Below, piece after piece: positions 30,853-39,002 of a DNA stretch of 64,000 bases (its first letter is position 1; every line of letters starts with the position of its first letter). The translations under genes were made by a program, and so were the position numbers. The stretch spans positions 212,280 to 276,279 of the forward strand of contig NZ_QLSX01000002.1 in assembly GCF_003268885.1 (NCBI RefSeq), given 5' to 3'. The notes below the pieces were generated by a model. That model ran no database searches, was not told the origin of the DNA, and saw only the letters and a list, made by a program, of their open reading frames with translations. Origin of the DNA: Onishia taeanensis (GTDB lineage Bacteria > Pseudomonadota > Gammaproteobacteria > Pseudomonadales > Halomonadaceae).

Positions 30853-31569
30853 ATGGGCAGGGCCTTCCAGAACCGCAAGGAATCCATGGCCAAGACGGCC
30901 GATGCGAAAACCAAGGTCTACAGCAAGTACGGCCGTGAGATTTACGTGGTCGCCAAGTCGGGCGGTACCGACCCCAGCAGCAACCTGACGCTGCGCGGCC
31001 TGATCGAACGCGCCAAGAAGGATCAGGTGCCTTCGCACGTGATCGACAAAGCGTTGGACAAGGCCGCCGGCGCCGGCGGCGAGGACTTCTCGCCGGCCCG
31101 CTACGAAGGCTTCGGTCCGGCCAGTTGCATGATCATCGTCGAGTGCCTGACCGATAACCCCAACCGCACCTTCGGCGACGTGCGCAACGCCTTCAACAAG
31201 GGCAAGGGCAAGATCGGCACGCCGGGCAGCGTCAGCCACATGTTCGACCACTGTGCGATCCTGCGCTTTGCCGGCGAGGACGAGGAGGACGTGCTGGAGT
31301 CACTGATGGAGGCCGATGTCGATGTCACCGACATCGAGAACGAGGACGGCCACATCACCGTTTTTGCGCCGCATACCGAATATGCCAAGGCCAAGCAGGC
31401 GCTGATCGACACTTACGGCGAGATGGACTTCGAAGTGGACGAGATCCAGTTCCTGCCCCAGACCCATACGCCGGTTGAGGGCGACGACGTGGCCCCGTTC
31501 GAGAAGCTTCTCGATATGCTCAACGACCTGGACGACGTGCAGAACGTCTACCACAACGCCGAGCTGTAA
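30853..31569 (+). CDS. YebC/PmpR-family regulator, YeeN type
   Basis: This 238-residue protein of the YebC/TACO1 family has the length and N-terminus ([19 protein letters not shown]) of the YeeN subgroup rather than YebC proper. It carries [34 protein letters not shown] and the ending [12 protein letters not shown]. Family members act as DNA-binding regulators and, more recently, as translation factors that relieve polyproline stalling. Which applies here is not known. The ATG at 30853 is preceded by AGGA. It is divergent from dbpA. Confidence 0.92.
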   Translation: MGRAFQNRKESMAKTADAKTKVYSKYGREIYVVAKSGGTDPSSNLTLRGLIERAKKDQVPSHVIDKALDKAAGAGGEDFSPARYEGFGPASCMIIVECLTDNPNRTFGDVRNAFNKGKGKIGTPGSVSHMFDHCAILRFAGEDEEDVLESLMEADVDVTDIENEDGHITVFAPHTEYAKAKQALIDTYGEMDFEVDEIQFLPQTHTPVEGDDVAPFEKLLDMLNDLDDVQNVYHNAEL

Positions 31570-31576
31570 GCCTGTC

Positions 31577-31603
31577 GCGCCGGGCTCGTTCACGGCCCGG
31601 CGC
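31577..31603 (+). terminator. hairpin after the YeeN gene
   Basis: A 9-bp stem GCGCCGGGC/GCCCGGCGC with a 9-nt loop starts 8 bp after the stop codon. No T-run follows, so termination is only a possibility. Confidence 0.4.
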
Positions 31604-31748
31604 ATGCCCCTATCTACACCTATCTACGCCACATTGGCATGACGCAGGCGGGGCCAACACTGCTAAGGCCGGGCTATATAGCAGTGAAGAGACGGTGACG
31701 TGACGTTTCGCGACCTTGGCAATCTAGGGGCCTGGGCAATCTCGGGAA

Positions 31749-33479
31749 CTAGGCAATCTCGCGAAACAGGATCACGTAGCGCCTTCTTTCTTCGCGAATA
31801 ACGCCATTCGCCGTGACCCGCACCGTCCGCAGCTGACCATCACGTCGCTCAAACTGACATGCCTTTTCCCAGCGCTTCCCCTGATCGAGCATGTCGACCA
31901 GATCGGGATGTACCATCAGAAACAGCCGCATCGCCGAGCTGGCCTCTTCCTTCGAAAAACCGCTCATCTCCGCAAAGGCGCTGTTGGAGATCAGCACCTG
32001 CTGCTGGTCGTCGAGCACGATGGCCGCATCGCGGGTCTCGGCAAGCACTTCCTTGGCCAGGTCGAGCTCCTCCTCAGTCTGCTCGATGTCGGTGATATCG
32101 GTAGCGATGCCGCCGATCAGGTAAGGTGCGCCATGATCATCAGTGATCGGAAACTTGCTGAACAGAAAGCTCCGCGCCCCCGACCGCGTCTTGAGGACCT
32201 GCTTGTATTTGACCGGCTCACAGCTAAGCAGCACATGACGGTCCATTGCCAGCGCATACTCCATGATCTCGTGATCGAGCACTTCCCACATCGGCCGTCC
32301 CAACAGTTGTTGCGGCGTGGTATTCAACGCCTTGGCATATTGCTGGTTGACCAGGCAGTAGCGGTGATCCAGATCCTTGAGAAAGATCAGGTCGGGGGAA
32401 TGCTCGATGATGCCGGCCAGGTACTTGTCGCGCTCATGGATACGCCGCAACATCTCCTCGAAGGCCCGACCGACGCGGGTAAACTCCTCAAAACGCCCGT
32501 CCTTGAAGGGTTGGGGCGCCCCGCTGTCCGGCATCTGCTCGGCATAACGGGTTAGGTTACCCAGCGCGCTGGACGTCAGCCGGTTGATCACCAACATCAT
32601 GATGACGCCGAACGCCACCACCATCAGGCTGGCATACCCCAGGTTGGTGGTATAAACATCGCGCAAGGCATGGTAGCTGTCGCTGGGCAGCGCCGTGAGG
32701 ACCCGATAGGCCTCACTCCTGTCGACCCTGAGCACATGCTCGCGCAGGATGCCTGCCGGGGTGATGCGCACCTCGTCATCGGAGGCTTTCAGGGCGTTGA
32801 GTTGCTGCAAGGCATTCGCTCCGCTTTCCAGCGAATCGAGGATCGTGCCCCCCTGACTCAGTGCAATCGCGCGAGCACCAAACATCGACTGCAACTCATT
32901 GAGGATCCAGAAGTTGTCGTTGAGCAACACGAAGGTATGCAGTCGGCCAACCACCTCGCCAAGCCGCGGCTCGACCACCGGCAGCGTCAGTCGCAGCAGA
33001 CTATAGTGCTTTTTTTGAGTATCAGGCCCGATATCGGCATCGACGGTGACCCAACGCCCCAACCGCGGCTCTGAACGGCTCAGCGCCTCGAGCGGCAGTT
33101 TCAGGTTCAGCAGGCTGACATTGGGTGCTGCCTGAAATTGGCCATGGTGCTCAATCACCATGGCATCGATATAGCGGGAATAGCTGTCTCGCATCAGCCC
33201 ATGCATGACCTGATCCAGCAGCGCGTTATCGTCGAGCACCAGGGCCCGCTCGAGCGCCGCGGACTGGCTGACCTCCTCGCTGTACTGACTAATGTTGCGA
33301 AAATGACTCTCGACGACGCTATCCAGCATGCGCTGGTCGCGAGTATGGGCCTGCTCGGCTTCCTGCTTCAACGCGCGCTCCGCCCCCAGATAGGCGGTCG
33401 TCAGCAAGGTCAGCGACACCCCCGCAAGCATCGCCAGCACCAGCGCCAGCAACAGCCGCGAGAAACGCCAGGTCCTCAT
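31749..33479 (-). CDS. LuxQ-like membrane sensor with HAMP and two PAS domains, no output domain
   Basis: This 576-residue protein has a membrane helix at ~8-29, a periplasmic sensor at ~30-278 (including GEVVGRLHTFVLLNDNFWILNELQ, reminiscent of the LuxQ periplasmic fold), a second helix at ~281-300, HAMP ~300-350, PAS1 ~353-465 (HSPDLIFLKDLDHRYCLVN) and PAS2 ~470-570. It stops right where a linker to a kinase or GGDEF domain would be expected, at ILFREIA. No kinase, receiver, GGDEF, EAL or methyl-accepting domain is present, and none lies downstream. GGAG precedes the ATG. It overlaps the luxP stop by 4 bp, so it is surely co-translated with LuxP. The output must be by protein contact, or the gene is a natural truncation. 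Confidence 0.82.
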   Translation of the reverse strand: MRTWRFSRLLLALVLAMLAGVSLTLLTTAYLGAERALKQEAEQAHTRDQRMLDSVVESHFRNISQYSEEVSQSAALERALVLDDNALLDQVMHGLMRDSYSRYIDAMVIEHHGQFQAAPNVSLLNLKLPLEALSRSEPRLGRWVTVDADIGPDTQKKHYSLLRLTLPVVEPRLGEVVGRLHTFVLLNDNFWILNELQSMFGARAIALSQGGTILDSLESGANALQQLNALKASDDEVRITPAGILREHVLRVDRSEAYRVLTALPSDSYHALRDVYTTNLGYASLMVVAFGVIMMLVINRLTSSALGNLTRYAEQMPDSGAPQPFKDGRFEEFTRVGRAFEEMLRRIHERDKYLAGIIEHSPDLIFLKDLDHRYCLVNQQYAKALNTTPQQLLGRPMWEVLDHEIMEYALAMDRHVLLSCEPVKYKQVLKTRSGARSFLFSKFPITDDHGAPYLIGGIATDITDIEQTEEELDLAKEVLAETRDAAIVLDDQQQVLISNSAFAEMSGFSKEEASSAMRLFLMVHPDLVDMLDQGKRWEKACQFERRDGQLRTVRVTANGVIREERRRYVILFREIA

Positions 33480-34720
33480 TCGAGTGCTCCTGCGGCAAGC
33501 TCATTTGCCAAGGCGCCATCGGCCATGTCGCTGTCACCGCTACGTTCACCGCTACGTTCACCGTTACGGCCACCCTCGTCGTTGTCATTGTTATCGTCAC
33601 CGACGCCGCTGAGACGAAACGCCTGGCGTTCGAGATAGCTGAGTACCTCGGGCGACACCGAACGCTCGACCAGCATCATCTGGCCGGAAAAGACCTGCGG
33701 CACCCGCTGTGGCGCCTGCATCAGATCCAGCTTGCTGGCCTCGGCCATGGCGATGCCGTTGTCGTCGTTCATCCGCATGACAGTCAGGTCGAGCTCTCCT
33801 TGCCGAAGCGCCGCCAGCTCTGCCTTGCCGCCGCCCCAGCCGTTGATCAGCACATCCAGGCGCCCTGCTTCACGAAGCGCACGCAAAGCGCCCAGTGCGG
33901 TATCCGTGGCGCTGGCAAAGATCATCTTCAGGTCAGGGTGCTGTTGGAGCGCGCGCTGCGTGGCTCGATAGGCTTTTTCGGCCTCACCATCAGTGTAGAA
34001 GGCTACGACCTGTTCGATGTCGGGATACTTGGCGGCGGCAGCGGCAAAAGTCCCACCCCGCATCTCGCTGACATATCCCGGAGCGAAATACAGCATCAGA
34101 TACTTGCCACGGTAGTCGATGAGTTCAAACATCCGGTCGGCAAGTAGCTGCGTTCCCTGCACATGGTCGAAGCCGACATACAGGAAAGGCGGTGTGCTCT
34201 GCCAGTCCGCCAGCGGTGTTGTGATGTTCTGCAGGATCAAGCGTGTTCGGTGCTGAGCCAGGATGCGCTCGATCATCCGGCTTTGGGGCAGCAGGTCCAG
34301 GGTAAAGGCCAGGTAATCGGGGTCCCATCTCAGGGCGTCAGCGAGCTGCTGTTCCTGAAGGTCCAGGTCCCCACCGGGACGGGAGAAGTAGGTCTTGAGC
34401 TCGAAGGGAATCTCTAGCCGTTCCAGACGACGAGCCATCGCCCTGCTACTGCGCCGCCAATAGCCCGAGGCCTGCTGGCCGGGATAGACCATGGCAATGC
34501 GCACTGCACGTGCCGGCGGCGTGGCCAGCGGGTCAGCCGGTGCCTCAACCTGCTCGGTAAATTGCGCCATTAACTCACGCTGCTCAGGATGGCGGGTCAG
34601 GTGTTCATTGATGTTCAGATAGCCCGGCGCCGCCGCATAGGGCGATGCCGCGGCCATCAAGGGGATAAAGCATTGCAGCAGCAGCGTGATCAACGCCAGC
34701 TCTCGACACCATCTTGCCAT
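33476..34720 (-). CDS. luxP: LuxP-type autoinducer-2 periplasmic receptor
   Basis: This is a periplasmic binding protein of 414 residues with a signal peptide (~1-25). It aligns without gaps over its core to Vibrio harveyi LuxP, the receptor for borated AI-2. Segments include VYPGQQASGYW, LILQNITTPLADW, FLYVGFDHVQGT, INGWGGGKAEL and LTVMRMNDDNGIAMAEA. The eight AI-2 contacts recalled for V. harveyi (Q77, S79, W82, N159, R215, T266, W289, R310) are Q83, S85, W88, N165, R221, T272, W295 and R316 here, all at offset +6. The C-terminus has an extra ~50-residue low-complexity tail (GERSGERSGDS). The ATG at 34720 has AGGAAGAGG upstream. It overlaps the LuxQ-like gene. Confidence 0.9.
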   Translation of the reverse strand: MARWCRELALITLLLQCFIPLMAAASPYAAAPGYLNINEHLTRHPEQRELMAQFTEQVEAPADPLATPPARAVRIAMVYPGQQASGYWRRSSRAMARRLERLEIPFELKTYFSRPGGDLDLQEQQLADALRWDPDYLAFTLDLLPQSRMIERILAQHRTRLILQNITTPLADWQSTPPFLYVGFDHVQGTQLLADRMFELIDYRGKYLMLYFAPGYVSEMRGGTFAAAAAKYPDIEQVVAFYTDGEAEKAYRATQRALQQHPDLKMIFASATDTALGALRALREAGRLDVLINGWGGGKAELAALRQGELDLTVMRMNDDNGIAMAEASKLDLMQAPQRVPQVFSGQMMLVERSVSPEVLSYLERQAFRLSGVGDDNNDNDEGGRNGERSGERSGDSDMADGALANELAAGALE

Positions 34721-34997
34721 GGGCCACCTCTTCCTGGGCCTCCGCCCTCCATACCAACTCCCTTTGGGCCATCGCCGGTCCGGCAGCGGAAACACTATGC
34801 CAGCCGCCAGGCCGAACACTTCGCAGCGCACGCCACGATTTCTGCAGTGAATAGGTGACATGCGAGCCTGACAGGTAGTGGCATGGAGTCGTGCAGTTGC
34901 GTAAGAAACGATGTTACGGACGTGTGACGTTACAGCCAACGTCCAGAACGACAGCGGGCCCCTCAGCGCCGGTCACGAGTATCTGGCGGGGACGCGC
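34721..34997. other. 277-bp gap upstream of luxP
   Basis: No gene is supported. The luxP frame stays open to 34939, but that part lacks family similarity and a signal peptide. The gap may hold a luxP promoter separate from that of the upstream cyclase. No box was clear enough to place. Confidence 0.5.
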
Positions 34998-36308
34998 TCA
35001 GCTAACGCAACGCTTGACGGCGTACATGTCGGTATCAGCATGGCGGAACAGCTGCTGGCGGTCACTCCCCTGCTCGGGGTACAGCGCGGTGCCAATGCTC
35101 ACCGTTATGTCGAGCTCGAGGCGCTGACCACCCAGGCGGAAAGGCACGGCAAGCGCAGCACGGATCTTGTCCGCCACAACGACGACCGAAGGCTTCTCCG
35201 CGATATCGGTCAGCAGCACCGTGAACTCATCGCCGCCCATGCGCCCCACCATGTCGGACTCGCGCACGATACTCTCGAGTCTTCGAGCCACCTCGCAAAG
35301 CAGTTGGTCGCCCGCCTCGTGCCCAAGGGTATCGTTGATGTCCTTGAAGCCATTCAGATCGAGATACAGGAGCGCCAAATGCTCGCGAGAGCGATGGGCG
35401 CGCTTCAAGCACATGTCGAAATGCTGATTGAAGAGCATACGGTTGGGCAGTTCGGTCAGCGGATCATGACGGGCCATGTGCTGCAGGCGAGCCTCTGTCT
35501 GCTTGCGCGAGATGGCGGCAGCGACCTGAGTGGACACGAACTGCAAGAGCCCCTTTTCCTCCTCAGTGTAGCGAATGACATCGGTATAGCTCTGCATCAC
35601 CACGGCACCGATCACCCCCGCCTGCGAAATCAGCGGCACGCCCAGCCAGTCGACCCATTCCTGGCCCTGCGCTTCGGCCTGCTCAGCGGTGATCAGCAGC
35701 GCCTGACCGCTGTGAATGACCTCGGCGAGAGGCGTGCCGGACACTAGCGGCTGCGATGCCGGTAAAGGCACCCGCTCATCGATGTAATAAGGGAAGGTCA
35801 GCCAGTCCTTTGCCGCATCGAACAGGGCCACCTGAAAGTTGTCCGCCGGCAGCAATTCGTCAATCACCTGATGAATCAGCTGGTAGAGCTCGACCAGGCC
35901 ATCGGCCTGGTACGCTGCCTCGGAAATCCGGTAGATCGCCTGCTGCACGCGCTCGGCTCGCTTGATCTCGGTGATGTCTCGAGCCACCGCCAAACGGATG
36001 CGTTCGTCGTCCAGCCAGCGCGCCGTCCACATGATATCGACGGCGTGCCCATCCCTGTGGATGTAGCGATTCTCGAAATGCATCTTGAGCTGGCCGTCCA
36101 TGACCTCGGAGGCGGTGGCCAGCGTGCGCTCCCGATCATCCGGATGCACCAGGTCAATCATGGCCGTGCCAATCAATTCCTGCTGGGTATAGCCAAGAAG
36201 GCGTTCGCAGGCGGAACTGATGAACACGAAGCGCCCCTCGACATCGACCGCACAGACCGCGTCAGGCAATAGATCCAGCAGTTTGTCGAGGAGCAGCTCG
36301 GAATTCAT
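34998..36308 (-). CDS. soluble PAS-GAF-GGDEF diguanylate cyclase
   Basis: This 436-residue cytoplasmic protein is predicted to make c-di-GMP. PAS is at ~5-125 (LLPDAVCAVDVEGRFVFIS), GAF at ~130-270 (including WLGVPLISQAGVIGAVVMQSY), and GGDEF at ~280-436 (HDPLTELPNRMLFNQHF). The active site is GGDEF. The inhibitory I-site RESD sits exactly five residues before it, so product feedback should be intact. There is no membrane segment. It lies upstream of luxP on the same strand with a 277-bp gap. It is the only catalytic output protein in this cluster, so it is a candidate partner of the output-less LuxQ-like sensor (inference). Confidence 0.88.
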   Translation of the reverse strand: MNSELLLDKLLDLLPDAVCAVDVEGRFVFISSACERLLGYTQQELIGTAMIDLVHPDDRERTLATASEVMDGQLKMHFENRYIHRDGHAVDIMWTARWLDDERIRLAVARDITEIKRAERVQQAIYRISEAAYQADGLVELYQLIHQVIDELLPADNFQVALFDAAKDWLTFPYYIDERVPLPASQPLVSGTPLAEVIHSGQALLITAEQAEAQGQEWVDWLGVPLISQAGVIGAVVMQSYTDVIRYTEEEKGLLQFVSTQVAAAISRKQTEARLQHMARHDPLTELPNRMLFNQHFDMCLKRAHRSREHLALLYLDLNGFKDINDTLGHEAGDQLLCEVARRLESIVRESDMVGRMGGDEFTVLLTDIAEKPSVVVVADKIRAALAVPFRLGGQRLELDITVSIGTALYPEQGSDRQQLFRHADTDMYAVKRCVS

Positions 36309-36502
36309 ATCGTCTCAATCCAAGGTCAGCAAGGCACGCTTACGCAGTCCCGATGCATAGTACGGCACTCAGGCAAGCAGCCGTTGAGCAAACAGCCGTT
36401 GAGAAGGAAGCGGCATTAGGCTGTTAATGTAAAAGACTTCTCTTTGGTATTCGAATGATTGTGCGCTTTCCTTTCGAATACCGTCGGCTATGGAGCAACC
36501 TC

Positions 36503-37924
36503 ATGTCCCGATCCTCGCTGGGCATCCTGCTGGCAGCGGTCCTGTTCATGCTCGCGGGCTGTGGCGATTCCTCAGCCCCCGCAGCAGACCTGGCCACTCC
36601 CGAAGAGACCGGTGTCCTCAAGGTCGCCACGCGCAACGGCGCCACTACCTATTATTTCGACCGCCACGAAAACCCCGCCGGCCCCGAATACGACCTGACA
36701 CGGCGCTTCGCCGACGATCAAGGCTGGGAGATCGAGTGGTCGCTCTTTGATTCTACCTCCCAGGTGCTCGAGGCCCTCGAGTCCGGCGAGGTCCACCTGG
36801 CCGCCGCGGGGCTGACCCAGTTGCCCAGCCGGGATCAGCGTTTCGCGCCGGGGCCCGGCCATACCGATATCGTCGAACAACTGGTCTGCCACCGGGATAT
36901 GCGTCCCCTGCCTCGCCAAATCGAGGACCTGACCAACGTGGAGATCCGCGTCACCGCGGCGTCGAGCTATTCGCAGCAGCTCGCCTCGCTGGTCAATGAT
37001 CAGACCGGTATCTCCTTCGAGGAGGACCCACGTTCCACCGAGGTGCTGCTGGAAGCGGTGGCCAACCGGACGCTGGACTGTACCGTCGCCGACTCCAACA
37101 TCGTCAGGGTGGTGCGTCGCCACTTCCCCCATCTGGAAGTCGCCATGAACCTGACCGCCGGCAGCACCCTGGGCTGGTACCTGCCTCACGGGCAAGAGGC
37201 GCTGGCCGACCAGGCGAAAGTCTGGATGGATAGCGACGCGGGCCAAGCCGCCATCGAGACGATGACCGAGCAATACTACGCCTATATCGGCGAGTTTGAT
37301 TTCGTCGACCTGCGCGCTTTGAACCGTCGCATTGACGACCGCCTGCCGAACTTCATCGACCTGTTCCTCGACGCAGAGAAAAGTACCGGCATGTCGGCCG
37401 ATCTGCTGGCCGCCCTGGCCTATCAGGAATCCCACTGGGACCCCAGCGCGGTCTCCCCCACCGGCGTGCGCGGCATCATGATGCTGACCCGCAACACCGC
37501 CGAGTCGCTGGGCGTGACCAACCGCCTGGACCCTGAGGCCGCCATCGACGGCGGCGCCCGCTATCTGGCCGACCGCCATGCGCGACTGCCCGAAGATATC
37601 CCCGAACCGGACCGCACCTATCTCGCGCTTGCCAGCTACAACATCGGCCGCGGCCACCTGCTGGACGCCCGCGAACTGGCCCGCAGCCTGGGCAAGAATC
37701 CAGATTCCTGGGAAGACATGAAGGAGGTACTGCCGCTCAAGGCCGACAAGCGCTACTACCCGCAGACGCGCTACGGCTATGCCCGCGGCTACGAGCCGGT
37801 GCACTACGTCAAGCGCATCCGCAACTACATGGACGTGATTGGCCCCGCCATCGACCCGCTGGAGATTGCCGAGGCCAACATGACGTCGACCCAGGCGCCT
37901 TCACATAACGCGTCCACGCAGTAG
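36503..37924 (+). CDS. MltF-like lytic transglycosylase, lipoprotein
   Basis: This is a second MltF homologue of 473 residues. The signal peptide ends in the lipobox LAGC (Cys at ~20), so it is a lipoprotein. A binding-protein-like domain at ~40-275 (PEYDLTRRFADDQGWEIEW) precedes the SLT catalytic domain with the catalytic Glu in YQESHWDPSAVSPTGVRGIMMLT, read in pieces. The start at 36503 has GGAG eight bases upstream. It resembles the purL-linked mltF at 9333 but has a lipid anchor in place of the N-terminal helix. It is divergent from the PAS-GAF-GGDEF gene. Confidence 0.9.
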   Translation: MSRSSLGILLAAVLFMLAGCGDSSAPAADLATPEETGVLKVATRNGATTYYFDRHENPAGPEYDLTRRFADDQGWEIEWSLFDSTSQVLEALESGEVHLAAAGLTQLPSRDQRFAPGPGHTDIVEQLVCHRDMRPLPRQIEDLTNVEIRVTAASSYSQQLASLVNDQTGISFEEDPRSTEVLLEAVANRTLDCTVADSNIVRVVRRHFPHLEVAMNLTAGSTLGWYLPHGQEALADQAKVWMDSDAGQAAIETMTEQYYAYIGEFDFVDLRALNRRIDDRLPNFIDLFLDAEKSTGMSADLLAALAYQESHWDPSAVSPTGVRGIMMLTRNTAESLGVTNRLDPEAAIDGGARYLADRHARLPEDIPEPDRTYLALASYNIGRGHLLDARELARSLGKNPDSWEDMKEVLPLKADKRYYPQTRYGYARGYEPVHYVKRIRNYMDVIGPAIDPLEIAEANMTSTQAPSHNASTQ

Positions 37925-37950
37925 CCATCACCACGAAAGGCAAGCGACCA

Positions 37951-37985
37951 AGGCCTGCCGCGCCATGAGCGCGCGGCAGGGCCTT
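37951..37985 (+). terminator. hairpin terminator after the second mltF
   Basis: A strong GC stem (CTGCCGCGC / GCGCGGCAG, extended by GGC/GCC) starts 26 bp after the stop. Only a short T stretch follows (TTCGTC). Confidence 0.5.
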
Positions 37986-38088
37986 CGTCACCTAGACCCG
38001 AGTGCTAGAACAACTTAAGTGCCAGCCCCCGGGGCAAGAACACCCCTTGGGCTGGAGGAGAACCAGGCTGGAAGAGAACGGGGCTAAA

Positions 38089-38955
38089 TCACTCGCGTCC
38101 CAGGAAGGCGTGAATTGCCGAGAAGTCATCGCGGCCGCGCCCGGCCTGCTTGGCGCTGCCGTAAAGCGACTTGGCCAGCGAGGCCAGGTAGAGCGGCTGG
38201 TCCGCCTCATGGGCGGTCTGCTCCAGCAGGTGAAGGTCCTTGTGCATCCACTCCAGCGGGAACTGCGCCTCATAGTCACCTTCGCGAATCAGCTCGGCCT
38301 TGCCGGCCAGAAACGGCGCGGACACCGGCAGGTTGGGCAGCATGTCCATCAGGAAATCCTTCGAGAAACCCAGCTTCTCGCCCAGCAGGGCCGTTTCGGC
38401 ATAGACCAGCATGGACTGCGCCAGCTGCGCATTGACCAGCATCTTGAAGGCCGAGCCCTGACCGACGGCGCCGACATGCAGCGTCTTGCGGCCCATCGAC
38501 TCCAGCAGTGGCTCAAGTGTCTCGAGTTCACGTGCCTCGCCGCCAACCAGAAAGGTCAGGGTGCCATCCTCGGCCGGCTGCTTGGTGCCGGCGACCGGCG
38601 CATCGACGAAACGCAGCCCGCTGGCCTGGGCGCGCTGGGCAGCGTCACGGCTGAAGGACGGGTTGACCGTTGAACAGTCGACCCATAGCGCGCCCTGTGG
38701 CATCGCCGCCACGAAGCCGTCCTCGGCAAACGCCACCGTCTCCACGACCTCGGGGGAAGGCAGCATGGTGAAGACGATATCCGCCTGTTCGACGGCCTGA
38801 GCATAGGAGGTAGCCCGAGTGGCACCGGCACTCTCCAGAGCCGCCATGGGCTCCGGCGAGCGGTTGAAGACCGTCAGTGAGACGGCCGGGTTGTCGAGCA
38901 GGTTGCGGGCCATGCGCCCGCCCATGATGCCAAGGCCAATAAAGGTAACGTTCAT
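38089..38955 (-). CDS. beta-hydroxyacid dehydrogenase (3-hydroxyisobutyrate dehydrogenase family)
   Basis: This 288-residue NAD(P)-dependent dehydrogenase has the N-terminal Rossmann motif FIGLGIMGGRMARNL, then the substrate-binding motif FVDAPVAGTKQPAEDGTL. The catalytic Lys lies in the GQGSAFKMLVNAQL segment. The C-terminal helical domain completes the fold. The family includes 3-hydroxyisobutyrate, tartronate semialdehyde and succinic-semialdehyde/glyoxylate reductases. The sequence alone does not fix the substrate. AGGGAG precedes the ATG. It is 47 bp downstream of the next oxidoreductase gene on the same strand, so they probably form an operon under HxlR control. Confidence 0.85.
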   Translation of the reverse strand: MNVTFIGLGIMGGRMARNLLDNPAVSLTVFNRSPEPMAALESAGATRATSYAQAVEQADIVFTMLPSPEVVETVAFAEDGFVAAMPQGALWVDCSTVNPSFSRDAAQRAQASGLRFVDAPVAGTKQPAEDGTLTFLVGGEARELETLEPLLESMGRKTLHVGAVGQGSAFKMLVNAQLAQSMLVYAETALLGEKLGFSKDFLMDMLPNLPVSAPFLAGKAELIREGDYEAQFPLEWMHKDLHLLEQTAHEADQPLYLASLAKSLYGSAKQAGRGRDDFSAIHAFLGRE

Positions 38956-39002
38956 GATTGCACTCCCTGTCGAGAAGGGTGGGCCGTCTGACGGACGGGG
39001 TT

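Noticed and set aside
30685-31251. N-terminal extension of dbpA
   Set aside because: The extension is antisense to the YeeN-type gene. The family start and a ribosome site are at 30684.
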